DNA of 64,000 bases from Yponomeuta sedellus (taxonomy: Eukaryota; Arthropoda; Insecta; Lepidoptera; Yponomeutidae). The translations under genes and the position numbers were made by a program. Below are positions 45,601 to 55,744 of the stretch, piece by piece (positions within the stretch are counted from its first letter, which is position 1; each line of letters starts with the position of its first letter). The stretch is taken from positions 8,227,975 through 8,291,974 of the forward strand of contig OW203731.1 in NCBI GenBank assembly GCA_934045075.1, given 5' to 3'. The notes below the pieces were generated by a model that was given only the letters and a program-made list of their open reading frames with translations, had not been told where the DNA came from and made no database searches.

Positions 45601-46946
45601 TGATTTGCGTGGAGCGTCCCAAACCCAGATCCAGTCACTAAGTATTTAATATATTTTAAACTAAGCGCTACAGGCTTACCAAAAAAAAAACACTAAGTCC
45701 TAAGAAGTTAACGATGCTTAAAAAAATATATTCTATAGTTTTAAAATAATAACATTCACTAAAAAAAATAAAATGTAACTGTCCCGAGGTAGCCACTGAT
45801 TTGCGTGGATCATCGTAAATTCGCAAGAGTACATCCCTAACGAGACGGACCATGTTGCGTCATTTGAATGCGAGTTACAACTAGTCGTGATCCGACGGCC
45901 GGGCAGAGTGCTTGTGTGACGATACGTCGAGTTTCCGAAATATAAAGGTAAGAATCTAGTTGCGTGGGCATGGTTTCTCAAAACTTTGATTTGCGTGGTA
46001 CTATTTTCTCCGGTAACTGTGAATTTATTTATTGAATAATATATTGTAGCGAACAAATATTAGGTAAAGAAACTTATGTACAGAACACAGTTAATTTGCT
46101 CAAAAGGTATTTTAAGGTTTTAACATAAACGGGTTTATTTTGATTTTCGTCATGATTTGCGTGGTTTACGTGGTATTTTGACCCACGAAAATCAATTTTT
46201 AACCACGCAAATGAAATAAGTTTGAGTTTTTTATGATAATATTTTTTTATGTCACAGTTTATGGGTTTCTGATTTTACAAATACCTTACAATTATTAAAT
46301 AGCATTCGATTTTCTATCTATACGTTTAAGTATATTAAATTTCAATGGAATTTACATTTCAGACCAAAAATGCCGTTAACATGAGAAGAAAAATTAGAAA
46401 GAAAGAAGTTGTCCGAAAGAAGACGAAGAGAGAGGCTTAAAAATAATGAAGAGTTCATATTAATAATTTAAATAAAAATACATGTAAGTCTATGATTGTG
46501 ATAATTAAAAATACAGATTATGTTCCTACGAAATGACTGATTACAGATAAGAGACAGTGTTAATGTTATAAAAATGTTTTAATTAGTGTTATACTTTTGT
46601 AATAATTTATCTTCAACTTATAATAAATAATGCTCGACTGATTCTAGTAAAAAACAATTTGTTTTAGTTACTTCTTTACCTATTATTTTATCTGATAAAC
46701 ATTATAAGTAATAATAACTCCTTTTCAGTATGAAATAACAATAAAAAAAAGTTAAATTTAACAATATCATTTTCGTGGGGAGTTTTGTGATTTGCGTGGC
46801 CTCCAATTTTTTAACCTCGATTATCTCTGTAAGTATATCGCTCTCCGAGCAGCCTCTTCCTTTAAAAATATTATTTATACGTATAATTTAAGATTCAGTT
46901 GTCAATTTAAAAAAAATATTAAGTTTGAAAATTGCCACGCAAATCA
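45601..46946. other. Cluster of a dispersed 12-mer, TGATTTGCGTGG
   Basis: Exact copies on the + strand start at 45601, 45797, 45987, 46153 and 46788. One exact copy is on the - strand at 46935-46946 and a one-mismatch - strand copy is at 46203-46214. An extra TTGCGTGG lies at 45960. Flanks of the copies are unrelated. The region is otherwise very AT-rich, and a small broken frame lies at 46371-46472. Confidence 0.85.
46371..46472 (+). pseudogene. Short basic ORF start with stop, possibly transposon-derived
   Basis: After an acceptor-like TTTACATTTCAG the frame reads MPLT, a stop, then EEKLERKKLSERRRRERLKN and NEEF. The 'MPLT.EEK...RRRRERLKNN' layout resembles the basic N-terminus of many mobile-element-associated insect proteins. 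Only this fragment is present and it has a stop at codon 5. Confidence 0.35.
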
Positions 46947-46949
46947 CCA

Positions 46950-48000
46950 AAGAACACCTTGCTCGAAGAAGCACCCATATACAAAAAAAAATAGAAAACG
47001 AATAATTCCGAGTTTCTATATAAATACATGCCTCAGTTTGAATAAATAAAATTGTCAACAGATACATACAAATAATTTACATAAATAAAAATAAAAAATG
47101 AATATTATATATAGATACATAATTAACTAACAATAATTAAAACAATAACTAATAAATAACATGCCGCATCGCAATGAAACTTTCCCAATACGTTCAGTGG
47201 TCACAGATCCATCCATTAACAAAATATACACATTCAAAGGACATAAGAAGAACACGACAACAGCAAGACAATATTACAAAATTAAATAATAACAGTATTA
47301 CAGTGTAGTAGTGAGATAGAACTCCTTTACATAGCCTTAAAAGTATAGCGGAGGGCAAGACAAATAAATCTGAAACCGTCGTGCTTGCATGTGCCGCTAA
47401 ATAATTTTGACGAAGTGAAAGAGGTGTATTCATGACCATGGCAACTGATATAACTAGCGATAATACTTTCGTGCAATTTTACGTTTTGAAAGAAAACAAA
47501 CAATTGTACAATACACGTAGTTACAGGTCAAACGTTGATCTGTGGGTAATCGCACAACAATGTGACAATAACAGTCAAGGAGGAAATCAGTTAAGTACAT
47601 GAAACAGCACATCAACCTCTTCGCATTTTTGCTTTGTCACGTCACCAGTAAACTTTGCTACACGTAAGTGTTGATAAACTCTCCACTCTACACATCGATG
47701 TTGCTAGACTTGTTTATCATAAATTTATATAAACTCATTAACTTTATACTATTCCATTTTTTTAATCTTGAATATACGCCCATCAACGTGCCAAAGCCCA
47801 ATCGAAAAAAATACCACTCTAAATTTAAATTTTGTTGAAATAAGTACAGTTGGCGGACTTGGAAATAATCTACGATCGATAGGATCAAAGCAAAGTATAG
47901 ATCACAAATCGATGAACTGTAACTAAACATAGTTATGCTAAAGTGAAGAGAGGGGCGTATACTGTCTACGTTTTCAGAAGATTTGTCAACAGTTAATTGA
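46950..48000. other. AT-rich intergenic DNA, nothing recognised
   Basis: The - frame at 47688-48044 shows no known motif. Confidence 0.3.
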
Positions 48001-48019
48001 AAACTTAGAAAAATTGTAA

Positions 48020-48108
48020 ATAGAGTCATCATCACCATCACCATCAGGCTATACTAGTGCACTGCTGGACATAGCCCTCCCCTAACGAGCGCCATAGCGC
48101 CCTGTCTT
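48020..48108 (-). mobile_element. 5'-truncated 'VQQW' LINE end
   Basis: The - strand reads DRALWRSLGEGYVQQCTSIA and a stop, followed by a TGATGG/TGATGATGA tail. A target-site duplication could not be made out. Confidence 0.75.
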
Positions 48109-48332
48109 TAACGACATACAGTAACATGGCACTAAAAAAATGACGTATATTCGTTTTTTTCCTCAGTTAATTGGAAACGAATCCGTATGAAAGTAACTTA
48201 TCAAGCAAATTTCATACAATACCTAGCGATTCTTACATTATTGTCTTCATCTATTGTATGTCATCCAAACAAACTTCTAGGCGATTTAGGACTACAAGAT
48301 AATTGGTCAAATGATGTTAAAATTACTTATTA

Positions 48333-48377
48333 AATAATATTGATACTTGGGGTACTACCCCAAGTATCAATATTATT
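48333..48377. repeat. Perfect 45-bp palindrome, 1-nt centre
   Basis: AATAATATTGATACTTGGGG and its exact reverse complement meet around TACTA. Confidence 0.95.
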
Positions 48378-48862
48378 GCAGAAGCAGATTATTGCAGAAT
48401 ATCCGCAGAAGTAATCTGCGCACATCATATTGCTTGCTGCTCTCAATAATTAACTTCCAAAGGCATCCACTGACCTAAAAATCGACACAAGGTCACCCGT
48501 CTAACTAGTCTAATTCGGTTAAAGCCCTAAGGTAATTAATGAAACACAAACACAAAATATTTTTGCCCAAAGAAACACAGAAACTGAGACTTAATTAGCG
48601 TTACAAGTTAAACTTGCTGTCAATTTCAAAATATAACGAAGCTTTTGGTGAAAGAATGGGAAAAAGTTACCAAGGGTCGAATCGAAATTTGAATCACATC
48701 GACCTTTTTAACTTTTTCCATTTTACTTTCATATAAAGTACACACGACATACATAGCTCTTCGACTTTGACAACTCCAGTCCGTACTTTAATGTTACTCA
48801 GCTGTTACTATATTATACTAACTGATCCCGCAAAAGTCGATTGGCCATATTAATCAGCCTAC

Positions 48863-48912
48863 GGCCTAACAAATACACTCAGGCACCTAGGCCTGAGTGT
48901 ATTTGTTAGGCC
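48863..48912. repeat. Perfect 22-bp hairpin, 6-nt loop
   Basis: GGCCTAACAAATACACTCAG(GC) and its exact reverse complement are separated by ACCTAG. Confidence 0.95.
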
Positions 48913-49004
48913 AAATATACACAAAAAAATAATCTGTGACACTGTTTTTGGAACTCTGTTATCGTAAAAGTGACAACATTTCATATTTTACAACGCCAAA
49001 AACT

Positions 49005-49458
49005 AAAAACCTTTTATACTATTTTTATTTTAATGCACTAACCCGTGCTAAGGAACAAATTTAAAAACCTATTTAGAGGCTAAAAATTTCACCCATGCCG
49101 GGATTCGAACCCGCAACCTCTGGCTATCCGTGCCAGCGCTCTACCAATTGAGCCAATGGGCGACTCACGGCATCAGTGAAATTTCGAACCTCTTTACACT
49201 ATTCTCTGTATTACGTACAGGCAGCGACATCTGACTTAAGCAAATTGCATTACTTACAGCTCCGACTACCTACTTTGCAGTTAGGTTTAATATCGGAACG
49301 ATATCGAATAGTGTAAAGAGGTTCGAAATTTCACTGATGCCGTGAGTCGCCCATTGGCTCAATTGGTAGAGCGCTGGCACGGATAGCCAGAGGTTGCGGG
49401 TTCGAATCCCGGCATGGGTGAAATTTTTAGCCTCTAAATAGGTTTTTAAAAACCTTTT
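49005..49458. mobile_element. Full fold-back SINE (copies C and D head to head) with TSD
   Basis: AAAAACCTTTT at 49005-49015 and 49448-49458 flanks a 432-bp element. It starts with the leader TACTATTTTTATTTTAATGC. A complete tRNA-like unit in reverse follows (core 49091-49162), then about 90 bp of spacer. A second complete unit is in forward orientation (core 49348-49419, B box GGGTTCGAATCCC). Both units carry the same GTAAAGAGGTTCGAAATTTC leader and CCTCTAAATAGG tail. The whole can fold back on itself over about 145 bp per arm. Confidence 0.85.
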
Positions 49459-49459
49459 C

Positions 49460-50230
49460 TAAATTTTGCTATCCTGATTAGGAAAAAAATATTAAGAAAT
49501 TTTATTACTGCTTAGTTTTAGAGAAAATAAGTGAAGACCAAAAATTGTGTGTAAATTGTCAAGTTTCTTTAAAGACCATAAAATACGTAGACTAAAAATT
49601 TTAATGTTGTCAATTGACATAAGAGTTTATAATTTAGGTCTTAACATAAATTATGGTCCTCAAAGTGAGGCCTAGTTGAGTTGATATATAGTAGGCAGGA
49701 AGCTATATCTATAGGATATATATAGCTATAGCTTCCTGCCTATGTATGCAGGAAGCGGTGGTAGCGCAATGGTAAATCGTTTGCCACACATTCAAGAATT
49801 CTTGGATTTGATGCCGGTGTAATACATGAGTATGTTTACTTGTTTAAGTTACGTATATTTGTAAGTACTAGCATTCAAATTCAATGGTACTAGCAATACC
49901 AGTAGCTAACTCCGAATTAGAGCGAAACCTAGTCGGGCTTCTCCGACAGACACCAAAAACGTATAAAACATCCTTGACAGAAACTCATATAAGTGATTCC
50001 GGAATGACCTGCTCGTAAGTTTTACTTAAAAAGAAAGTACAAAATTATTGCAGAATTTGTTATAATCGCTTTAAATCTTCTAACATAGATTGATTGATAT
50101 CTAATGATATTACCGTTGCCAGATAATGACAGTTCAAGAATTTGTTTGGGCCGATCACACAAGAGAAAAAGAAAAAAGTAAAATTAATTTACCATGTTCA
50201 GTTTAAGTTTCTTCAAGTAGCCTATTTACG
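49460..50230. other. AT-rich DNA with one hairpin and a tRNA-like fragment
   Basis: The sequence at 49741-49820 (GCGGTGGTAGCGCAATGGTA) resembles the head of the SINE at 50395-50592, without a good B box. No gene was recognised. Confidence 0.35.
49692..49742. repeat. ~20-bp hairpin
   Basis: TAGGCAGGAAGCTATA and its reverse complement face each other across a short AT-rich centre. Confidence 0.85.
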
Positions 50231-50254
50231 TTCCACTGTCACCGAACACCTCAA

Positions 50255-50345
50255 TGCAGCGCACAGGCCTTCTTTCAGAGAGAGAGTATGGGCACCACGC
50301 GTGCCCACCGCGAATTGACAATTTCAAGCGCAGAGGTATTTGAAC
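50255..50345 (+). repeat. Dispersed repeat 'CACAGGCCTTCTCT', copy 2
   Basis: CAGCGCACAGGCCTTCTTTC, GAGAGAGTATGGGC and GTGCCCACCGCGAATTG match the copies at 6240 and 62615. Confidence 0.65.
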
Positions 50346-50394
50346 ACATCAGACACGTTTCTAAAGTCATTGGTACATTAGATTAAATTCGAAA

Positions 50395-50592
50395 ACTCTT
50401 TATTGCGCAATAATGATATTTGTACAAAGGCCAGCTTAATACTAATGAGTATTTTTGTCCAGCTAACCTCGGATTATGTGGATAGTGGATGTGTGGATGT
50501 ATGGAGGTGTGGATGTGTAGCACTTGCCGGGATATGAACCCACGACCTCCCGAAGCTGGTGTTCTACCGCTCCGCTACCACCGCTAATTGCA
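50395..50592 (-). repeat. tRNA-headed SINE (third family)
   Basis: On the - strand the head AGCGGTGGTAGCGGAGCGG has a B box GGGTTCATATCCC. It is followed by CCACACATCCACTATCC and a body ending in TTGCGCAATAAAGAG. Confidence 0.7.
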
Positions 50593-51034
50593 AAGTTAAA
50601 ATTTATGTACCGAATAAGACCTAGGCGATTTAGGGCAAGTAGAGATTGTTCCCGTACCGGTCTATAATGGTTTTTAAAACGCTACAAACCCCAAAATATT
50701 TTGGTCGAACCATAAAAGCTCGCGGTTACTCAGTCCTAGTAATGGGCAACCATCATCCTTTGAACATCTCTTCGATCTTTTCTTGGACTGTTTTGCAGAA
50801 AAAGGTATGCAAGTAAATAGATAAACACGTATCCAGGGATAAGCTAATAAATAGCTGATTAACATGGATTCAGACATACAATTTATCAATTGGATAGTGT
50901 CGTTACGATGCAAGAAGTTTTTGGACTTATTCACGGGATAGCGGACTTATTACCGCTGGATAACCTCTCCTCGTCACCCACTGGGCAGCTATGATAAAAT
51001 ACTAATTTGTATTAAGCCCGCCTATAGTACAATC

Positions 51035-51400
51035 GCTCTTAGCCCCGGCTGCCTGAGTGGTCTTAAACGATCACGAAGATTAAGCAACACAGGGCGCGTT
51101 CAGTGCATGGATGAGTAAACCGTCTATGACTAACGCTCTAGTGGCATTTTTCCGAGCGGTTCCGTGCTTCACAAGGCACGTTAAGCAGTTGGTGCTGGCG
51201 GCTGCCGTCGATAGATGGCAGTCGTTAAGCCAAGTCAGAGGCCTTAATGCGGCATGAAAACTTCTGACAGTAAGACCCGCCACTAGTCTTGCAAGCCTCC
51301 ATTTATCCGGACTTGGCCCTCGTGGAGGAGAATGGCCTATACCTTCCTCAGGGTAGAGACCCGTGCCCCTCGGTGTGGACATAATGGTTTGATGATGATA
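51035..51400 (+). repeat. 5S rRNA-headed SINE, copy 3 (best-preserved head)
   Basis: The head reads CGATCACGAAGATTAAGCAA, then GGGCGCG, then GGATGAGTAAACCG. This lines up with 5S rRNA across its internal promoter (CGATCACCGAAGTTAAGCAA, GGGCG, GGATGGGTGACCG). The body then runs as in the copy at 14735-15090. It ends GGTTTGATGATGAT, a TGA-repeat tail like that of the LINEs here. Confidence 0.78.
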
Positions 51401-52428
51401 GTCCAATATACTTACAATATACGTACTTAGTGCAATAAATATTTTTTATTATTATTATAATCAGATAGAAAGTACCGTCAGATAGAATTGGATGATTGTG
51501 TATACCTTGACAAACGCATGCCATACCATTACGACTCTAACCTTAGGTGTGGGCAGAAGCTAGGATTTGGCCCATGCCATGATTCTGAAAAAACACTATC
51601 GCTTCTTTAACATGAATTGCATTCACTAACAGCGGTTTTGCGGATTTTATAGACAATGTCTGTTTATTCGCTTTAGCTGCACTTTTATAAAACACTGACT
51701 CAACCGTTTAATTAATTTTACAGTAGAGCGTTTTTTGCTAATGTGTGGAAACAAGTAGATTTAGAACAGTTTATAATTTTTTTCTAGTAGGTTTAACTAT
51801 TTAAGAGTCTGTTCACCGATATGCGTAAACAGTCCGAGCATAAGACACTCGTACCGTTGTTTTTTGACAATGATTATAACTTTGTGTCGTGATATTGTTT
51901 GTCTAACTTTAAGAAATAACTAATAAAAACTGTGGTCTTCCCCTTTTTTTTTAAACATATATCTCTAGGTCATGGTAATAATGTCGCCTTGAATTTTTCA
52001 ACCAAATTTAAGTCACCCTGTAGAAGCACTTCTATAAAATTTTCATTACAACGGCTGTACAGAAGCCTCTGCAGTATTAAACAGAGCTTGCTTATTCGAG
52101 CTATTTGTTATTGCACCATCGCCGTCGGTCCCTGGCTGCACTTCCGAGAAACGAACGACTTTGTAGATAGCATAAAATACTCAGACAAAGCGGATATTGG
52201 AGAACAGCCTAGAATATTCACGAATAGACGGATTATAAAAGTAGTTACTCTATTACAAAAAAGGATATGTATTATTAAAATTATTATTACTTTGTTTCTC
52301 TAGGTTATTCGCAAACTTCAGTCTTTATAAAGGAAGATATAAAAAATTGATCGGTTATTACAACCGCAAATATTTATTGACTATTAGCATTAACCATGGT
52401 ATATGCTGTTAGAAACTTACCGAAGTGC
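51401..52428. other. AT-rich intergenic DNA, nothing recognised
   Basis: The + frame 51932-52303 shows no known motif. Confidence 0.3.
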
Positions 52429-52628
52429 AACCGTGCTGAATAGCAACTTTTAGCAGTCAATGAGTATTGTACTTCTTCTTACGCATTGTTGATCATATGT
52501 CGTGATAATAATTCTACCCGTTCTAACGGCTTAGAACGGGTAGAATTATTATAACGACATATTATCAACAATGCGTAAGAAGAAGTACAATACTCATTGA
52601 CTGCTAAAAGTTGCTATTCAGCACGGTT
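52429..52628. repeat. 200-bp near-perfect palindrome, 4-nt loop
   Basis: Two arms of about 98 bp (outer AACCGTGCTGAATAGCAAC, inner CTACCCGTTCTAA) meet around CGGC at 52527-52530. Only a few mismatches or indels are visible, near 52493-52506 and 52551-52566. The right arm ends three bases before the open frame of the LINE endonuclease. Confidence 0.93.
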
Positions 52629-52630
52629 AG

Positions 52631-53449
52631 AAACGGCTTTCTACCAGTGAAATATCTAGCCCTGAACTGTGCATCAAACTCATAAAGAGTCCTGAAAAAT
52701 CTTTCAATATACTTTCGCAAAATATTCGCAGCATATCAGCCAACATATCTGACTTCGAAGTTCTCCTAAATCGTAGAAACGTAAAAAATGATCTAATCAT
52801 ATTTACAGAATGTTGGCTAAAGTATAACCCTAACGTTCCATCAATTAATAATTATACACATAACACCACAACAAAAACTGTTAACCAAAATGATGGAGTG
52901 ATAGCCTACGCAAATAACAGCATAAAAAACGTCGCATTTTCTGAACCCCCTATCGCAGACTCGAGCTGCATACTAATAACGATCGCTCAAGACATTGCAG
53001 TACTAGCGATATATCGCCCACCGTCTTACAATAATATAGACAGTTTTTTACACAGTCTACAACATTTTCTCCCTAGTCTCGTATCATATCCCACTGTCAT
53101 CGTAACTGGGGACATAAATATAGACATTTACCCACAAAGCCAAGACCCACGCTCGGAAGAGTACCTAAATGCACTAGCAATGCATGGACTACTTCCAGCG
53201 CATACAATTCCCACACATGGTTCTACTTGTCTTGATCACTTTATCATGAGATCTGTCTATCAAGCTAATACACTAATAATTGAGAATACTGTCACTGAAC
53301 ATTATACGGCTCTTCTATCACTCGATGCGAAAAACCATAAAAATACATCCAAATATCACACCAAAATAAATTATGCCACACTACGAGAAGATATGGACAA
53401 ATTAGATTTATCACGGAATCCGACGTCAACAAAGCGGCAGATCTCTTGA
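52631..53449 (+). pseudogene. LINE APE-type endonuclease domain
   Basis: In LINEs this domain nicks target DNA to prime reverse transcription. The frame is open from 52631. It reads FNILSQNIRSISANISDFEV, the N-terminal block with the catalytic Asn, then DLIIFTECWL with the metal-binding Glu. Next come AVLAIYRPPS and VIVTGDINIDI, the catalytic Asp-Asn type block (here GDIN). The C-terminal HGSTCLDHFI follows, in place of the usual 'S.LDHIF', then TEHYTALL near the usual 'SDH' position, where the Asp-His pair reads Glu-His. The first ATG is only at 52898, but homology begins upstream. The frame runs out at 53449 after a frameshift near 53425. Confidence 0.85.
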
Positions 53450-53769
53450 TTAACACCCTCCGTGATACTGTAAAACAAAACACAACAGTAACAATCTTGG
53501 CCCGACGTCACAGACCAATAAAGCCTTGGATAACGACAGGTTTAGTCAAATGTATTCTCAACAGAGACAATCTATACAGAAAATTAAAAAAAACACCAGA
53601 TTGCGAAACTCTTCGACTAACATACAAAAGATATCGAAATTTCTGCAACGACTTATTAAAAAAAGTTAAAAATCAATATGACAAACAAAGACTTAATGAA
53701 GCTGGTACCAATAATAAGAAATTATGGGATGTTGTGAAGGAGCCTACCTGTTTGTTAAGCCTACCTTAA
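53434..53769 (+). pseudogene. LINE linker between endonuclease and RT
   Basis: The frame gives LLINTLRDTVKQNTTVTILA, then RRHRPIKPWITTGLVK, then NRDNLYRKLKKTP and LWDVVKE. This is the conserved 'R..P.KPWITxGL..SI..RDxLYRKL...P' linker of CR1/Jockey-type LINEs. It is shifted from the endonuclease frame and ends in a stop at 53769, after which the RT resumes in another frame. Confidence 0.8.
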
Positions 53770-53774
53770 CAAAC

Positions 53775-54571
53775 AGAAAACAAACTCAACAGAACTACTA
53801 CAATTCAAAAATACCCCGCATAAATCTGTTAATGCCACAAACGACTACTTTGCAAATGTGGGGAAAACCCTAGCAGAAAATATATTAAAAACATATCCAG
53901 TCGTGCCTACAACTCTTCACAATTATAATATAACACCTCCTAATTCTATGGTATTTCTACCAACAGATCTAGAAGAGGTCAATACTATCATAATTTCCTT
54001 ACGCAATAATTGTGCAATGGATTGGGACGGTATTCCTACTACAATCATAAAAAAATACAAGGATATAATAGCTCCCCCTCTAACATATATATGCAACCTC
54101 TCACTGACAACAGGATCCTTCCCTATCACCTTTAAAAAAGGTCTTATCCACCCAATATTTAAGAGCGGAAACCGAAGTCATGCTTCTTGTTATCGCCGAA
54201 TAACTGTATTACCCATACTCTCTAAAATACTAGAACGAATAATAAACAATCGTCTTATAAATTACCTAGAAAAAAGCAACCTCTTCAGTGGTAGACAATT
54301 TCGCTTTCGAAAGGGAAAATCCACGGCTCAAGCAGTACACGAACTCACAGACTATTTAGTACGTAAATTAGACAAAGGGAAAAAATGTGTAGCGATTTTC
54401 CTAGACCTCGCAAAGGCCTTTGATACGGTCTCCACGCCGATACTTCTATCTAAACTTAACTCCCTCGGTGTACGGGGTAACCAATTGAGACTGTTTGAAG
54501 ATTACTTAAATAATCGAACACAACGCGTGACCCTTGATAACTATATAAGCTGTGAGCTTCCAATAAATTAT
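53775..54571 (+). pseudogene. LINE reverse transcriptase, N-terminal half
   Basis: The frame reads DYFANVGKTLAENI, then AMDWDGIPTTIIKKY, then LTTGSFPITFKKGLIHPIFK. The next blocks are CYRRITVLPILSKILERIIN (usual 'NYRPIS', here with Arg), LFSGRQFRFRKGKSTAQAV and KCVAIFLDLAKAFDTV, motif A with its metal-binding Asp. It then gives LLSKLNSLGVRGNQL and TLDNYISCELPINYG. The next residues should be 'VPQGS.LGP' and later 'YADD'. Both are missing because the sequence changes to Penelope-like DNA at 54571. Confidence 0.88.
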
Positions 54572-54850
54572 GGCAAAAATAACAAAAGTTAATTATGAAG
54601 TTACGTTCCAAAATAGACAAACCAATTATTTTTTATATAAAGTCAACAATATTGATTTTTAGTAATTGAAGTTAAAATTAAATTTATAAACTAATTTTTG
54701 CCGAGGGTAGTAAACTAACCGTTAATGATTTCTAAAAGACACCTGTCACCTCAGTCATCCGGGACCACGGCACCTGAAAAAGTACCGAAACGTTGGAAAA
54801 TTGTAAAAATGTAATAAACGAGCATAAATCCGTATAAAAACAGTTTTAAT
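54572..54850 (+). mobile_element. Penelope-like element 3' fragment with inverted 5' half
   Basis: Part 1 (54572-about 54675, starting GGCAAAAATAACAAAAGTTA) matches 26047-26150 in the same orientation. Part 2 (about 54692-54850, with GGGTAGTAAACTAACCG and CCGAAACGTTGGAAAATTG) matches 25900-26050 in opposite orientation. In the copy at 25820-27347 both parts are on the same strand and adjacent. So one half is inverted here. Confidence 0.85.
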
Positions 54851-55370
54851 TATCGTATTATAATTGTGACTCTTCCAGGGGTATGGAATTATTCAAGGTT
54901 GTCTGTACCATAGTCTAAATTTTCTATCGAATCTATTGTATTTGTCTGTAGCCTTGTAACAGTCGCAGCTTGTCGCGGTCACCACAAAATTGCCAATTAT
55001 TTACACAAAGTCTACCATCAATCCCAGTTCGCTAAAGACCGCGAAGTAATCTTCGAATTCGATTTATATCACAAACATTCGCTCTACCGATTTTTCGCGT
55101 TATTATTCGGACGGAAGCGGCGTCGCCGTCAATATGAATGGCAAATTCCTCTGCCCACTTACTGGCCTGAATGATTTCGACATTCTTGGCGCGGCTCCGA
55201 TAATCCGAGTGAAAAAACGAACGTGTGGGCACCGTAAAAATAAACGCGCAGAGTTGAAAGAGCGCACGATGGCACAGAAAATAAATCGCGACCGTCGGTG
55301 TGGTGCGCTGGGGATAACGTATTTTTACGCAACCAAGTTTGTTTATAGTTATAGTAGTGTCGCGGCGGAG
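54851..55370. other. Intergenic DNA, nothing recognised
   Basis: No coding match was found. Composition becomes richer in CpG towards 55130 and beyond. Confidence 0.3.
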
Positions 55371-55696
55371 ACGGCTGGTTATTCAACCGGGCGCATTCCG
55401 CGACGGGCTCCACTTTTTGCTCGCGCCGGCCGCGCCGCCGCCGCCTCGCCATGGAAAAACAACTAATTAGAGAAGCCACTGCGACGACGGAATTAACGTA
55501 CGTAGCCCATTGTCCGGAGCCGCCTCGGCCCGCTCGGGACTGGCAGTTGCACCTTAAACATCACTCGCGTATAAAATTATCTCTAGACGAATTCCGAAAA
55601 TATCTTGGCACCGCTCCGCCGCCGTATCTACTCTTACACCTTTGTTTTTATTGCGTACGTTTGTGTATTATCTGTAAATGTCCCGCCGGATTATAG
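55371..55696 (+). other. CpG-rich block with an 81-codon frame in strong start context
   Basis: The block 55390-55450 is GC-rich (GCCGGCCGCGCCGCCGCCGC) and leads into CCTCGCCATGG at 55451, a good initiation context. The frame to 55696 reads MEKQLIREATATTELTYVAH and goes on with a Pro/Arg stretch and hydrophobic residues. I recognise no domain. It could be a first coding exon or chance in a CpG island. There is an overlapping - strand frame (55159-55479), rich in Arg, which is less convincing. Confidence 0.25.
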
Positions 55697-55744
55697 GGAC
55701 GGCCCCGCGGCGCCAGGCGACGATTGAAGCCGCTGTGATTGGCC

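Larger units (their letters stand above)
52631..54571 (+). mobile_element. Non-LTR LINE (CR1/Jockey-like) with endonuclease and RT, broken
   Basis: One element runs left to right through an APE-type endonuclease (52631-53449), a linker region (about 53420-53769) and the N-terminal half of an RT (about 53775-54571). Frameshifts lie near 53425 and 53757. It ends at 54571 inside the RT, where Penelope-like sequence begins. Confidence 0.88.
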
